Shown here: positions 8,479 to 17,033 of the stretch, piece after piece | How the letters are laid out: every line of letters begins with the position of its first letter | Position numbering within the stretch: the first letter of the stretch is position 1 | Source of the DNA: Capnocytophaga ochracea DSM 7271 | Lineage (GTDB): Bacteria > Bacteroidota > Bacteroidia > Flavobacteriales > Flavobacteriaceae | NCBI RefSeq assembly: GCF_000023285.1 | Contig: NC_013162.1 | Span: 1,280,501 to 1,344,500, forward strand | Length of the DNA: 64,000 bases | Direction of reading: 5' to 3' | Notes under the pieces: generated by a model | Seen by the model: only the letters and a program-made list of their open reading frames with translations | Databases searched by the model: none | Told to the model about the DNA's origin: nothing | Program-made: the position numbers and the translations under genes

Positions 8479-8551
8479 ATAGTTGACTCATAGTATAATA
8501 CAGCGACACAAAAAACGGTAAAAACGGGGTTTCGAGGCGAAAGAAAGAGGA

Positions 8552-8765
8552 ATCCTCACCCCGTTCACATACTCTCCTATTCGGAGACTTCTCCAAAGGA
8601 GAGGGGAATGTAGTGACGGAAAATCAAAAGGAACCTCCCCCTTTACACATACTCCGCTCTCGCGGGGCACATATCCAGCTGTCGCTGGCTACCTTCAAAG
8701 GGGGAATGTAGTGATGAAAAATCAAAAGAAACCTCCCCCTAGCCCCCTCAGAGAGGGGGAATGTA
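8552..8765 (+). repeat. GC-rich hairpin modules of the intergenic mosaic
   Basis: Contains TCCTCACCCCGTTCACATAC, an inverted pair built on CTCTCCT...GGAGACTTCTCC...AGGAGAG, two copies of CCTCCCCCT...AGGGGGAATGTAGTGA, and CACATA...CCAGCTGTCGCTGGCTACC. The same pieces recur in reverse at about 46.56-46.9 kb and in part at 24.88-24.95 and 53.97-54.17 kb. Several open frames across it are repeat-derived and not coding. Confidence 0.7.
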
Positions 8766-8928
8766 GTGACGGAAAAGAGAAGAGAAATTTAGGAAATAAG
8801 CAAATTAGAAAATTAGTAAATGGGGAATGTAGTGATGGGGAAAAAGAGGAATGTAGGGACGAAAATAGTTGTTTGGTGGGGAGGACTCGTAGGACGGGGT
8901 TCGGATAGAGGGGTCTTGTGAGAAGATG

Positions 8929-9477
8929 TTATGCGGTTAGCATTTTGGTGCATTGGGCGATGCGTTCCTCTAAGGAGCCTTTTAGGATATGGTATTGTAT
9001 GCCGTGAGCGTTCAGATGTTGCTCAAAAAAAGCAAATACGCTCTCGCGCTCGTGGGGTTTATCGCGGAGGTCGTCGGGTTGCCAAGGGACATCTACATAA
9101 GTGAGAAAAAGGGTGTGGTAATGATGTGTGAGGGCTGCGCGCTCTATTTGTGGGTTGCATTTGCCATAGTAAAGGTAAGAATAGACCATTAGTTCGAGCA
9201 GACAAGTGTCGCAGAACAAATATTCATTGGCTTGCTGGATACGTTTGTTTTCGAGAGAAACTTGTCCGTGAGCGATGGGTAGGAGGTCGTCCCACGTGCA
9301 GGTGAGATGCTGAGTGTCCCACTTGTGTTGTAGGTAAGTGCGCATATACTCCTCAGCCCATACGGTTTGGAACTGCTGGGCAAGAGTACGACTAAGAGTG
9401 GTTTTGCCGGTGCACTCAGGACCTACAAAGGCGATACGCTTTATCGGGCTGTCTCGTTGCGTAAGTGTTGTTTCCAT
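8929..9477 (-). CDS. NadR-like P-loop kinase (predicted ribosylnicotinamide kinase)
   Basis: Predicted to phosphorylate nicotinamide riboside delivered by the adjacent PnuC, giving NMN for NAD synthesis. A Walker A motif GPECTGKT sits at residues 19-26, followed by a WAEEYMRTYL segment and a Walker-B-like stretch LFCDTC, as in the kinase domain of NadR. The adenylyltransferase domain of full NadR is absent (182 residues). It overlaps pnuC by 37 bp. The first ATG gives 13 residues before the core; an internal start is possible. Confidence 0.8.
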   Translation of the reverse strand: METTLTQRDSPIKRIAFVGPECTGKTTLSRTLAQQFQTVWAEEYMRTYLQHKWDTQHLTCTWDDLLPIAHGQVSLENKRIQQANEYLFCDTCLLELMVYSYLYYGKCNPQIERAALTHHYHTLFLTYVDVPWQPDDLRDKPHERESVFAFFEQHLNAHGIQYHILKGSLEERIAQCTKMLTA

Positions 9478-10112
9478 TCTCTATAGCCCATAATGGCAAT
9501 AATGGTGAATAAAAAGTACTGAAAGGAGGTGAAGAGCATTCCTTTTTTGAGGTAGAGAGGTACTGAAATGAGGTCGCCGAGAATCCAAAAGACCCAGTTT
9601 TCTACTTTGCGTTTTGCCATTAGCCACATTCCTATCAAGAAAATGGAGGTGGTAAAGACATCGACATATTCGGTAGGGAGGAAGTTGTGGAATCCTAAGG
9701 AGATTCCCTGCATAGAAAAGTTGTTTTTGATGTAAGGTTTCAGGTAGTATACCGCAGTGACAAAAACCAAGCTAAAAACACCTAAAAGAGTGCAGATTTG
9801 CCAATCGCGACGGGTGGTAGCGGAGATAGTAATCACATTGTCTTGGGCGTTCTTTGCCCATAGTATCCACCCGTAGATACTCATCGCTGTATAATAGGCA
9901 TTGATAAGCATATCGCCCCACAGCACGTAGTGCCATAGCAGGTATACAAATAACACCGTGCTGATGATACCCGTAGGGTATACCCATATATTTCCTTTTT
10001 TAGCCAGCCAAACACTGAGGAACCCAAAGAACACACCTATGATTTCTAAAACCACTAAATGGGTAGGGACTCCTTGATACTGACTAAAAAACCAATTGAA
10101 AAACGCTTCCAT
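9441..10112 (-). CDS. pnuC: PnuC-family vitamin transporter (nicotinamide riboside)
   Basis: Integral membrane facilitator of the PnuC family. 223 residues with about seven hydrophobic helices and the family core WVYPTGIISTVLFVYLLW followed by NAYYTAMSIYGWILW (about 43-88). Family members carry nicotinamide riboside, riboflavin or thiamine. The overlapping NadR-like kinase argues for nicotinamide riboside, whereas the thiamine-binding protein gene just upstream leaves thiamine possible. It lies 36 bp after that gene in the same direction. Confidence 0.88.
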   Translation of the reverse strand: MEAFFNWFFSQYQGVPTHLVVLEIIGVFFGFLSVWLAKKGNIWVYPTGIISTVLFVYLLWHYVLWGDMLINAYYTAMSIYGWILWAKNAQDNVITISATTRRDWQICTLLGVFSLVFVTAVYYLKPYIKNNFSMQGISLGFHNFLPTEYVDVFTTSIFLIGMWLMAKRKVENWVFWILGDLISVPLYLKKGMLFTSFQYFLFTIIAIMGYREWKQHLRNETAR

Positions 10113-10148
10113 ATCAGATGTTCAGTTACGCTTGCTCGCTGGCTTTAC

Positions 10149-10409
10149 TTAGAAGAAAGGTTTATACTCGTGGCGGTCGGACTTTACGATTTTCACGTAC
10201 ATCAGTCCGCGTTCTACTAAGTCGAGGGCTTCTTCTATCTCGGTGGTGAGAACATTCATCACTTGGGTATACTCGCCATAGACTTGGGTACTGAGAGGGT
10301 TTTCTTGTACGATGAGCCCAGAGGCGCGCAGTTTCTTGATAAAGTGAATGATAGGACGCTCGTAATCGTCTTGCAACGGGCTAAAAGTAAGTTCAACAGA
10401 TACTTTCAT
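10149..10409 (-). CDS. Thiamine-binding (DUF77/YkoF-like) protein
   Basis: Small soluble protein of 86 residues resembling the MTH1187/YkoF-like family (VSVELTFSPLQ at the start, then NPLSTQVYGEYTQVMNVL near 38-55). Members bind thiamine or related ligands as ferredoxin-like oligomers. First gene of an operon with pnuC and the NadR-like kinase, under a good promoter at 10453-10482. Ligand identity is inferred from the family only. Confidence 0.75.
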   Translation of the reverse strand: MKVSVELTFSPLQDDYERPIIHFIKKLRASGLIVQENPLSTQVYGEYTQVMNVLTTEIEEALDLVERGLMYVKIVKSDRHEYKPFF

Positions 10410-10452
10410 AATGGTGAATGATTAATTATTAAAGGTTAATTTATATTCGGGA

Positions 10453-10482
10453 CAAAAGTACAAATAAAATGGGAAATTACAA
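10453..10482 (-). promoter_or_regulatory. Promoter of the thiamine-binding/pnuC/kinase operon
   Basis: On the minus strand, TTG (10482-10480), a 19-nt spacer and TACTTTTG (10460-10453). It lies about 44 bp before the first start codon. Confidence 0.82.
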
Positions 10483-10491
10483 TTATTTTAC

Positions 10492-10545
10492 TACCTTTGC
10501 GCAAAAATATGTATCTCTTTCAGCCAAAAGAGCAACCTCTTTTTT
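10492..10545 (+). promoter_or_regulatory. Possible polA leader: -7 element followed by a small hairpin
   Basis: TACCTTTG at 10492-10499 matches the -7 consensus, but no TTG sits at the right distance. Some 27 bp on, AAAAGAG (10526-10532) pairs with CTCTTTT (10537-10543) around a CAAC loop and runs into T residues. polA starts 118 bp further on. This could be an attenuator or an unrelated terminator. Confidence 0.4.
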
Positions 10546-10662
10546 ACCTATATTGAGTGAAGATAAAATGAACTAAAAACACCCTTCGAAGAGGGAATTA
10601 GCGAATTTAAGAGGGAGTATGCTTGATGTTTTTGGCTTAATGAAGTATAAATTATTTAATGG

Positions 10663-13461
10663 ATGAAAAAACGGCTTTTCTTACTCGATGCTTATGCCCT
10701 TATTTTTAGGGGTTATTACGCTTTTATCAAGAACCCGCGTATCAACTCCAAAGGGTTGAACACGTCGGCTATTTTGGGCTTTATGAACTCTCTTTTAGAA
10801 GTAATTAAAAAAGAAAAGCCCGACCACCTTGCTGTGGCTTTCGACAAGGGAGGAAGTGTGGAGCGCACGGAACTCTTTGCCGACTATAAAGCCAATCGGG
10901 AGGAAACGCCCGAAGCCATTCGGTTGGCAATCCCGTATATTCACGAAATCTTGAAAGCCTTGCATATTCCTATCATCGAAAAAGAGGGTTATGAGGCTGA
11001 CGATATCATCGGGACACTCTCTAAACAAGCTGAAAAGCAGAACTACCTAGTGTATATGGTAACGCCCGATAAGGACTATGCACAACTTGTGAGTGATAAT
11101 ATCTTTATATACCGACCTTCGCGCGGAGGTAACGATGTGGAGATTTGGGGCGTAAAAGAAGTACAAGAGAAATTTGAGGTACAAAATCCTTTGCAGGTAA
11201 TAGACTTCCTCGGAATGATGGGTGATGCGGTAGACAATATACCTGGGCTTCCAGGAGTAGGCGAGAAGACCGCTAAAAAGCTACTTGCCGACTTTGGCTC
11301 TATGGAAAACCTTCTCGCTCATACTGACCAGCTGAAAGGCAAACTGCGCGAGAATATTGAGAGCAACAAGGAAAAAGGAATCCTCTCTAAACAGTTGGCT
11401 ACCATTATGCTGGACGTGCCTGTAACGTTTGATGAAGAAGACTTTGCGATGTCCGAACCCGATTTTGAAGCGGTAGGGAGGATATTTGAAGAGTTAGAAT
11501 TTCGTCAGTTATTGCAGAACTTTCTCAGAACGTATCAGCCCCAGATGACAACAACACCCCCGCCACTTACAGGTAATAAGCCCACAGAGGGACAGTTAAG
11601 TCTCTTTACGCAAGGCGACCTATTTGCCCAACCGCAGGTAATGAGCGAGAAGAAGAACAGCACTAACACACCTCACTTCTACCAATTAGCCGATACCCTA
11701 ATGGCGCAACAACTGCTCTTGCAGAATTTATTGCAACAAACCGAAGTGTGTTTTGATACCGAAACGACCAGTGTGAACGCCCTGGAAGCCGAATTGGTAG
11801 GGATTTCTTTCTGCTGGTCGGCTCACAAAGGTTATTACGTACCTTTCCCTACTGATAAAGCAGCAACAACAAAACTGCTTGAAACTTTCCGTCCGTTCTT
11901 TGAAAATGAGCATATTGGTAAGGTAGGTCAGAATTTGAAATACGACCTTAAAGTATTGCAAAACTACAACATTGAGGTGCGAGGCGCACTCTTCGATACG
12001 ATGATAGCCCACTATCTGCTGAATCCAGATATGCGCCACAATATGGATATCCTCAGTGAAACCTATTTGAACTATACCCCTATTGCTATTGAGAGTTTGA
12101 TAGGTAAAGGTAAGGCACAACGCTCTATGCGTACCGTTCCACTCGACCAAGTGAAGGAATACGCCGTGGAAGATGCTGATGTTACGTGGCAACTCAAAAA
12201 CGTATTTAAGGAGGAAATGCCCAAAGTGAACGCCGAGAAAATCTATACTGATTTGGAAGCGCCTTTGATAAAAGTGTTAGCCGCTATGGAACGCGAAGGA
12301 GTGAACCTCGATGTGCCCTTCTTAAAAGAATACGCTAAGACTTTAGATGCCGATATAGCACAACTCGAAGCCACTATAGCCGAGCAGGCAGGGGAAAATT
12401 TCAATTTGGCATCGCCGAAACAGCTAGGTGATATTCTTTTTGAAAAACTGAAAATTGACAGCAAACCTAAGAAGACAAAAACAGGTCAGTATGCTACTTC
12501 CGAAGAAGTATTAGCCCCCTTTGCTTCTAAGCATAAGATAGTAGCCGATATACTTGAATGGCGACAAGTGCAGAAGCTGAAATCTACTTATGTAGATGCC
12601 TTGCCTTTGGAGGTGAACAAACTCACCGGTCGTGTACACACTACCTATATGCAAACGGTAGCTGCGACGGGTAGATTGAGCAGTAATAATCCTAACTTGC
12701 AGAATATTCCTATTCGCACTCCTCGCGGTCAGCAGGTGCGCAAGGCGTTCATCGCACGTAATCCTGATTATGTGCTTCTCTCTGCCGACTATTCGCAAAT
12801 AGAGCTTCGCATCATCGCTGCCCTGAGCGAAGAACACAATATGATTGACTCATTCCTCCGCAATGAGGATATTCACCGTTCCACAGCTGCCAAAGTGTTC
12901 CACGTGCCTTTGGAAGAGGTAACTCGCGAACAGCGCAGTCACGCCAAGACAGTGAACTTCGGGATTATCTATGGTGTATCGGCATTTGGGCTCTCGGCTC
13001 AAACCAATTTGAGTCGTTCAGAGAGCAAGGAATTGATTGACACCTATTACGCTACGTATCCCAATCTGCGAAACTATATCAGTAAGCAAATACAATTTGC
13101 TCAAGAACACGGCTATGTAGAGACCGTATTGGGAAGGCGTCGCTATCTACCCGATATTCACTCTCGTAACCAAGTAGTGCGTGGAGCAGCTGAACGCAAC
13201 GCTGTGAATGCCCCGATACAGGGCTCGGCTGCGGATATCATCAAAATTGCGATGATACGCATACAGCACGAGTTGATTCGCCAACAACTTCAAACCCGTA
13301 TGCTCTTGCAGGTGCACGACGAGTTAGTGTTCGACGTACCTAAAACAGAGCTCAATACCGTTAAGCCTCTGATTAAAGAAGCGATGGAGAGCGCTTTTAC
13401 TCTTGCTGTTCCGCTTGTGGCAGACTTAGGGGTAGGGGATAACTGGCTCGATGCACACTAG
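10663..13461 (+). CDS. polA: DNA polymerase I
   Basis: Gap-filling repair and Okazaki-fragment polymerase, 932 residues. The N-terminal 5'-3' exonuclease (about 1-290) has LLDAYALIFRGYYAF and GMMGDAVDNIPGLPGVGEKTA. The 3'-5' exonuclease domain keeps its first carboxylates at Asp365 and Glu367 (FDTETT), suggesting active proofreading. The polymerase domain has motif A DYSQIELR (Asp709), the finger helix KTVNFGIIYG, and motif C QVHDELVFDV (His885-Asp886). All three domains look intact. A heptamer-type repeat (AGGTAAR) follows the stop. Confidence 0.97.
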   Translation: MKKRLFLLDAYALIFRGYYAFIKNPRINSKGLNTSAILGFMNSLLEVIKKEKPDHLAVAFDKGGSVERTELFADYKANREETPEAIRLAIPYIHEILKALHIPIIEKEGYEADDIIGTLSKQAEKQNYLVYMVTPDKDYAQLVSDNIFIYRPSRGGNDVEIWGVKEVQEKFEVQNPLQVIDFLGMMGDAVDNIPGLPGVGEKTAKKLLADFGSMENLLAHTDQLKGKLRENIESNKEKGILSKQLATIMLDVPVTFDEEDFAMSEPDFEAVGRIFEELEFRQLLQNFLRTYQPQMTTTPPPLTGNKPTEGQLSLFTQGDLFAQPQVMSEKKNSTNTPHFYQLADTLMAQQLLLQNLLQQTEVCFDTETTSVNALEAELVGISFCWSAHKGYYVPFPTDKAATTKLLETFRPFFENEHIGKVGQNLKYDLKVLQNYNIEVRGALFDTMIAHYLLNPDMRHNMDILSETYLNYTPIAIESLIGKGKAQRSMRTVPLDQVKEYAVEDADVTWQLKNVFKEEMPKVNAEKIYTDLEAPLIKVLAAMEREGVNLDVPFLKEYAKTLDADIAQLEATIAEQAGENFNLASPKQLGDILFEKLKIDSKPKKTKTGQYATSEEVLAPFASKHKIVADILEWRQVQKLKSTYVDALPLEVNKLTGRVHTTYMQTVAATGRLSSNNPNLQNIPIRTPRGQQVRKAFIARNPDYVLLSADYSQIELRIIAALSEEHNMIDSFLRNEDIHRSTAAKVFHVPLEEVTREQRSHAKTVNFGIIYGVSAFGLSAQTNLSRSESKELIDTYYATYPNLRNYISKQIQFAQEHGYVETVLGRRRYLPDIHSRNQVVRGAAERNAVNAPIQGSAADIIKIAMIRIQHELIRQQLQTRMLLQVHDELVFDVPKTELNTVKPLIKEAMESAFTLAVPLVADLGVGDNWLDAH

Positions 13462-13465
13462 AATT

Positions 13466-13545
13466 AGGTAAGAAGTAAGAGGTAAAAGGTAAAACCAGCG
13501 AGGCTCACAGCTGGGTATGTGAATAAAAGGTAAAAGGTAAGGCGA
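13466..13545 (+). repeat. Heptamer-type repeats (AGGTAAR) after polA
   Basis: Two short runs of 7-bp units, AGGTAAGAAGTAAGAGGTAA at about 13466-13491 and AAGGTAAAAGGTAAGG at about 13527-13542. Between them is CACAGCTGGGTATGTG, a fragment also found in other gaps in the reverse sense. No gene is seen in 13462-13609. Confidence 0.6.
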
Positions 13546-13609
13546 CGCCGACTTTGGCGAAATTTGTGGCTCAAAGGTGTTATCTCCTTGTTAATTGTCA
13601 ATGTAAATT

Positions 13610-14128
13610 ATGTACAAGATATTTCCTAAAAAACGCTATCAAAAAACTTTGAGTATTCTCAAACAATATGCCCCTCAGGGAAGCACTATCCTCGATGTGG
13701 GGGTTGAGAATCCTTTTTCGGCAGTAATGCAACGAGAAGGCTATACTGTGCTCAACACTACGGGGCAGGATTTGGATTTTGAATCACACACCCTACAAGC
13801 CTTTAAGGCTGATTTTACAGTGGCTTTGGAAATTTTAGAGCACTTGGTAAACCCTTTGGCAGTTTTGCAGAATCTCCCTACTAAAAGGGCACTCATTACT
13901 GTGCCCTTGCGCCTTTGGTTTGCCAAAGCTTACCGCAATACGTCTGACCCTCGCGACTGTCATTATCACGAGTTTGAAGATTGGCAATTGGATATGCTGG
14001 TAGAGAAAGCGGGCTTTCGTATTATTTATAGAGAGAAATGGACACACCCCGTAAAGAAGTTAGGTTTACGTCCGCTATTGCGGTATTTTACGAATAGATA
14101 TTATGCCGTGGTTGCAGAGAGAAAATAA
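13610..14128 (+). CDS. Class I SAM-dependent methyltransferase
   Basis: 172-residue methyltransferase of the type-11 fold. Motif I is ILDVGVENPF (about 27-36), an unusual form in which the glycine-rich GxGxG is reduced, and motif IV/post-I includes ALEILEHLVNP (about 71-81). The C-terminal part has CHYHEFEDWQLDMLVEKAGF (about 124-143). Substrate unknown. It stands alone between polA and the convergent HlyD operon. The degenerate SAM loop makes activity less certain than the fold. Confidence 0.75.
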   Translation: MYKIFPKKRYQKTLSILKQYAPQGSTILDVGVENPFSAVMQREGYTVLNTTGQDLDFESHTLQAFKADFTVALEILEHLVNPLAVLQNLPTKRALITVPLRLWFAKAYRNTSDPRDCHYHEFEDWQLDMLVEKAGFRIIYREKWTHPVKKLGLRPLLRYFTNRYYAVVAERK

Positions 14129-14250
14129 TGGTTTAATCTGTCTTCGGTAGAGAAATTAAACAAATTGCAACAAATCAAACAAGCTATAGCAAGACAGATA
14201 GGAGCTAGCTAGACGGATTTAGCACAGATGATTCTTTTGTAAAACATCAT

Positions 14251-14296
14251 TGTTCCACGGATTGGCTCAGCTAAAGCTGAGGAATTTCACGGAACA
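14251..14296. terminator. Two-tier hairpin between convergent genes
   Basis: TGTTCC (14251-14256) pairs with GGAACA (14291-14296), and inside it CTCAGC (14266-14271) pairs with GCTGAG (14276-14281) around a TAAA loop. It sits between the methyltransferase and HlyD genes, which converge, and may stop both. There is no clear U-tract. Confidence 0.45.
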
Positions 14297-14344
14297 GTAA
14301 TGAAAAGGCAATTGTAAATCAATATTGTATATATCGAACTGACG

Positions 14345-15424
14345 TTAAATTATATTAGGATTGAACCAGTCGTCGGTGCGGTCGAAGAGGAGTTGCCAAA
14401 GGGTGCGATTGGTAAGATAAAAGCGAGCTGTAAAACTCATTCCTTTATTTATATTACCACGATAGCCATTTTTCAGTTGTAAATAACCTTTGCTGATTCC
14501 ACAGCGTATTTTAAATAAGCCTTCGCCTGTTTGCTCATTTACTACTAAGTTTTTATCTATTTCTTTTACACTGCCGTTGAGCAATCCCCATTGGTTATAA
14601 TTGTAAGTATCTATTTGAAAACGTACGTTTTGCGAGGGGTGTATAAAACCAATGTCTTTTGGAGAGACTAAACACTCGGCTATGAGGTTTTGTTCGGGAG
14701 AGATAGTAGCGATAGTTTGCCCTTGAGAGAGAAAGTTGCCTTGACGAATGCCTTTGTACTGTGCAATAGTTCCTGTGATGGGTGCTATTACCACATAGTT
14801 TTGTTGTTCTTGGCTGAGGCGCTTCTCGTCTGATTGCAATGACTGCAATTTGCGTTCTACTTCTGTACGCTGTGCTTGCCATTGGGCATATTGTTGTTGC
14901 TGGGTGCTTTGCACTTGGCGCAAGAGTTCTTCGTGACGATAGTATATTTTTTCATACTCAGCTTTAGCGATTACATCTTTACTAAAAAGTTGATTGGCAC
15001 GATCGAGTTCCTTTTTAGCTAAGGATAATTGTGCTTGCAACTGGCCTATTCTTTCCAAAAAAGCAGCTCTTTCTTGAGCGTATTGTGGTGTTTGCAGGGG
15101 TGTATTTTTGTGAGAGACTAATGCAGTAAGGTCTTGTAATTGTGCGTTATAATCTTGTTGTTGAGTATTGACAAGTTGTTGCTGTGTGTTTAATAGTTCT
15201 GTAGTGATAATGAGCAAGGTGTCACCTTTTTGAACGTTTTGGTTGTTTTGAGAGAGAAAGCACTTTACTACCCTACCACTCACAGGAGCAGTAAGTTCTG
15301 TATCTTCGAAATTAGAGCGTATGACCCCACGTGCCGATACGGATATGGGCACTTTGATAAAGGGCAACGCAACAACTACAGTAGTAAGGAGTAGGAGGAT
15401 AGACAGATAGATAGGATGTTTCAT
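14345..15424 (-). CDS. HlyD-family periplasmic adaptor (peptide/bacteriocin export type)
   Basis: Membrane-fusion protein that links an inner-membrane ABC exporter to the outer membrane. One N-terminal helix (about 5-24), a lipoyl/biotinyl-like half (ELTAPVSGRVV, about 43-53), a long coiled-coil hairpin rich in Gln and Leu (about 75-205), the second lipoyl half (VIAPITGTIAQY, about 212-223), and a beta-barrel domain to residue 359. The ending TLWQLLFDRTDDWFNPN resembles adaptors that accompany peptidase-containing ABC transporters in Bacteroidota; no such transporter is in this window. Last gene of a three-gene minus-strand operon, 27 bp after the ABC ATPase. Confidence 0.88.
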   Translation of the reverse strand: MKHPIYLSILLLLTTVVVALPFIKVPISVSARGVIRSNFEDTELTAPVSGRVVKCFLSQNNQNVQKGDTLLIITTELLNTQQQLVNTQQQDYNAQLQDLTALVSHKNTPLQTPQYAQERAAFLERIGQLQAQLSLAKKELDRANQLFSKDVIAKAEYEKIYYRHEELLRQVQSTQQQQYAQWQAQRTEVERKLQSLQSDEKRLSQEQQNYVVIAPITGTIAQYKGIRQGNFLSQGQTIATISPEQNLIAECLVSPKDIGFIHPSQNVRFQIDTYNYNQWGLLNGSVKEIDKNLVVNEQTGEGLFKIRCGISKGYLQLKNGYRGNINKGMSFTARFYLTNRTLWQLLFDRTDDWFNPNII

Positions 15425-15451
15425 TATAAATGATTTTTAGCCTAAAAAGTT

Positions 15452-16078
15452 TTATAAACTTAAAAATTCTTCAATTTTATTGAGATTTGAGGGTAAAAAT
15501 ATTTGTGCATTCCCCTCGTGTAATAAGTATATTTCTTTGCAATCGGATAAGGTTTCTAAAATATGAGATGCGAACAGTACGATATGAGTCTCTGATAGTT
15601 TTTTTAGCAATTTTTTGATTTGAAGTACCGAGGTAATATCTAAACCGCTAAAAGGTTCATCAAATATGTAGAGGGTGTAGGGCTTTTGTAATACGGCATT
15701 GAAATACACTTTTTTTCGCATTCCTGTGGAAAGCTCTTTGATGAGTAGAGTTTTATTTACTTCAAAAGGCATTGTGTTTTGTGGTTTTATATCCAATAGC
15801 AAGCTGTAAAACTTATAAAACTCTTCTACGGTAAGGTGCTCGTATAAATAAGGTTCGGTAGGGAGAAACCCGATTTGTTGAGGCGTTAAAGGTTGTTGCT
15901 GATAGCTTACTTCTCCTTTGAAAGGTGTTAAACTACACAAGCATTTGAAAAAAGTAGTTTTTCCTGCACCATTTTTACCTACTACCCCATAGAGTCCGTT
16001 TTGAGGAATAGAAAGCTGTATGTTTTTGAGAATTAGTTTATCGGAATAACTTTTTTCTTTAATGAAAATGTTGAGCAT
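15452..16078 (-). CDS. ABC transporter ATP-binding protein
   Basis: Nucleotide-binding subunit of 208 residues. Walker A GKNGAGKT (34-41), signature LSTGM (116-120), Walker B LYIFDE (136-141) with the D-loop SGLD, and switch His in ASHI (about 171). Only the NBD is present, so the adjacent 302-residue membrane protein, whose gene it overlaps by 20 bp, is the likely permease. The NBD type resembles those in peptide export or self-protection transporters, but the substrate is inferred from context. Confidence 0.9.
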   Translation of the reverse strand: MLNIFIKEKSYSDKLILKNIQLSIPQNGLYGVVGKNGAGKTTFFKCLCSLTPFKGEVSYQQQPLTPQQIGFLPTEPYLYEHLTVEEFYKFYSLLLDIKPQNTMPFEVNKTLLIKELSTGMRKKVYFNAVLQKPYTLYIFDEPFSGLDITSVLQIKKLLKKLSETHIVLFASHILETLSDCKEIYLLHEGNAQIFLPSNLNKIEEFLSL

Positions 16079-16967
16079 ATTGCTGTCTTTTTATGGTTTG
16101 TAGTGCTAAATGGCAAAAATAAGGGATTGCTATCACTGGAATGATATAAATAGCACCTATACTTACGGCTAAAAAAGCAAAAGTTTGCCATAAAGAATTG
16201 TTCCAAAAGGCGTATTTGGTAAGAACACCTAAGGTAGGAACACTGATATACAAAGGTAAGACTTCTGTATATTGCCAGTGAAAACAAATGATGTAAGTGA
16301 TGAAAACAGGTGCAAAAAGAAAGGATATATTCAATATTCCTGCTTTGAGTTGCTGTAATAAATAGTCTTTTCCTCGATAGGCTGAAACATTTATATGAGC
16401 TTTGAACTCTCTTTCAAAAAAGGGGATACAACCGATGAAAGCGGTAAGAGCTAAGGCAAAAAGAGCTAAGTTAGGGTTTTGATAAACAGCTCCTATAATG
16501 ATGAGTGCAATAACTAAGGGTAGCCCTAAGATGAGTTTATACTTGCGAAAAGCAATATGCCAAAAAGGGTCGGCGAGAGAGAAAGGATATTTTAGGGTGA
16601 AGTTTTTCTGAGGTAAATAACCTATGAGCACGAAGGATAATGATATAGCAACTGCTGTTATAAAATCCTTTTTTAAGAGCATAAGAATGAGAAAAGGGAG
16701 GTTTTCGATTATATATTCAGTAATGATAATCGCTCTATAATGTGAATGTACTTTTAATAATGATAAATCTTTTCGATTATTATGATACATAAAACTTCCT
16801 AAGGGCAAACTCCAAAGTGCATATTGCCAACTTTCATAATGCAGATAAAGTGCATATAAGGCATAGCATAATACTCCTAACAGCAACCCAATGGTTAAGA
16901 TATCTCCTTTTGGGAAGAGTTTTCGGTAATAGATGTAGCTTAGATAGAGCGAAGTGCGTAGGCACAT
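16059..16967 (-). CDS. Predicted ABC transporter permease
   Basis: 302-residue integral membrane protein with about eight hydrophobic segments and no soluble domain. I recognise no named family. Its gene overlaps that of the ABC ATPase by 20 bp, so the two are translationally coupled and probably form one transporter. It has its own TTG-N19-TACTTTTG promoter (16991-17020), so the permease-ATPase-HlyD genes can be expressed apart from the upstream peptide gene. Confidence 0.75.
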   Translation of the reverse strand: MCLRTSLYLSYIYYRKLFPKGDILTIGLLLGVLCYALYALYLHYESWQYALWSLPLGSFMYHNNRKDLSLLKVHSHYRAIIITEYIIENLPFLILMLLKKDFITAVAISLSFVLIGYLPQKNFTLKYPFSLADPFWHIAFRKYKLILGLPLVIALIIIGAVYQNPNLALFALALTAFIGCIPFFEREFKAHINVSAYRGKDYLLQQLKAGILNISFLFAPVFITYIICFHWQYTEVLPLYISVPTLGVLTKYAFWNNSLWQTFAFLAVSIGAIYIIPVIAIPYFCHLALQTIKRQQYAQHFH

Positions 16968-16990
16968 AGTTTATGCTTATAAATTGGTTA

Positions 16991-17020
16991 CAAAAGTAAA
17001 ACTTTATTTTGAAAAAACAA
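16991..17020 (-). promoter_or_regulatory. Promoter of the permease-ATPase-HlyD operon
   Basis: On the minus strand, TTG (17020-17018), a 19-nt spacer and TACTTTTG (16998-16991), 24 bp before the permease start and within the 66-bp gap after the regulatory-domain gene. Confidence 0.82.
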
Positions 17021-17033
17021 GAAATAGAAAAGT

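Noticed and set aside
8413-8510. The 66-bp element as a sigma-70-type promoter (TTGACT near TATAAT)
   Set aside because: The two boxes just right of the element are only about 5 bp apart, and this phylum uses TTG-N19-TAnnTTTG.
8488-8908. Open reading frames of 60-65 codons within the mosaic gap
   Set aside because: They run across repeat modules that recur in other gaps with different frames and have no conserved domain or start context.
9441-10112. PnuC as a riboflavin transporter
   Set aside because: No riboflavin gene or FMN riboswitch is near; the overlapping NadR-like kinase favours nicotinamide riboside.
13610-14128. Methyltransferase gene as part of the peptide locus (maturation enzyme)
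   Set aside because: It is on the opposite strand with a hairpin between, and follows polA; no evidence links it to the peptide.
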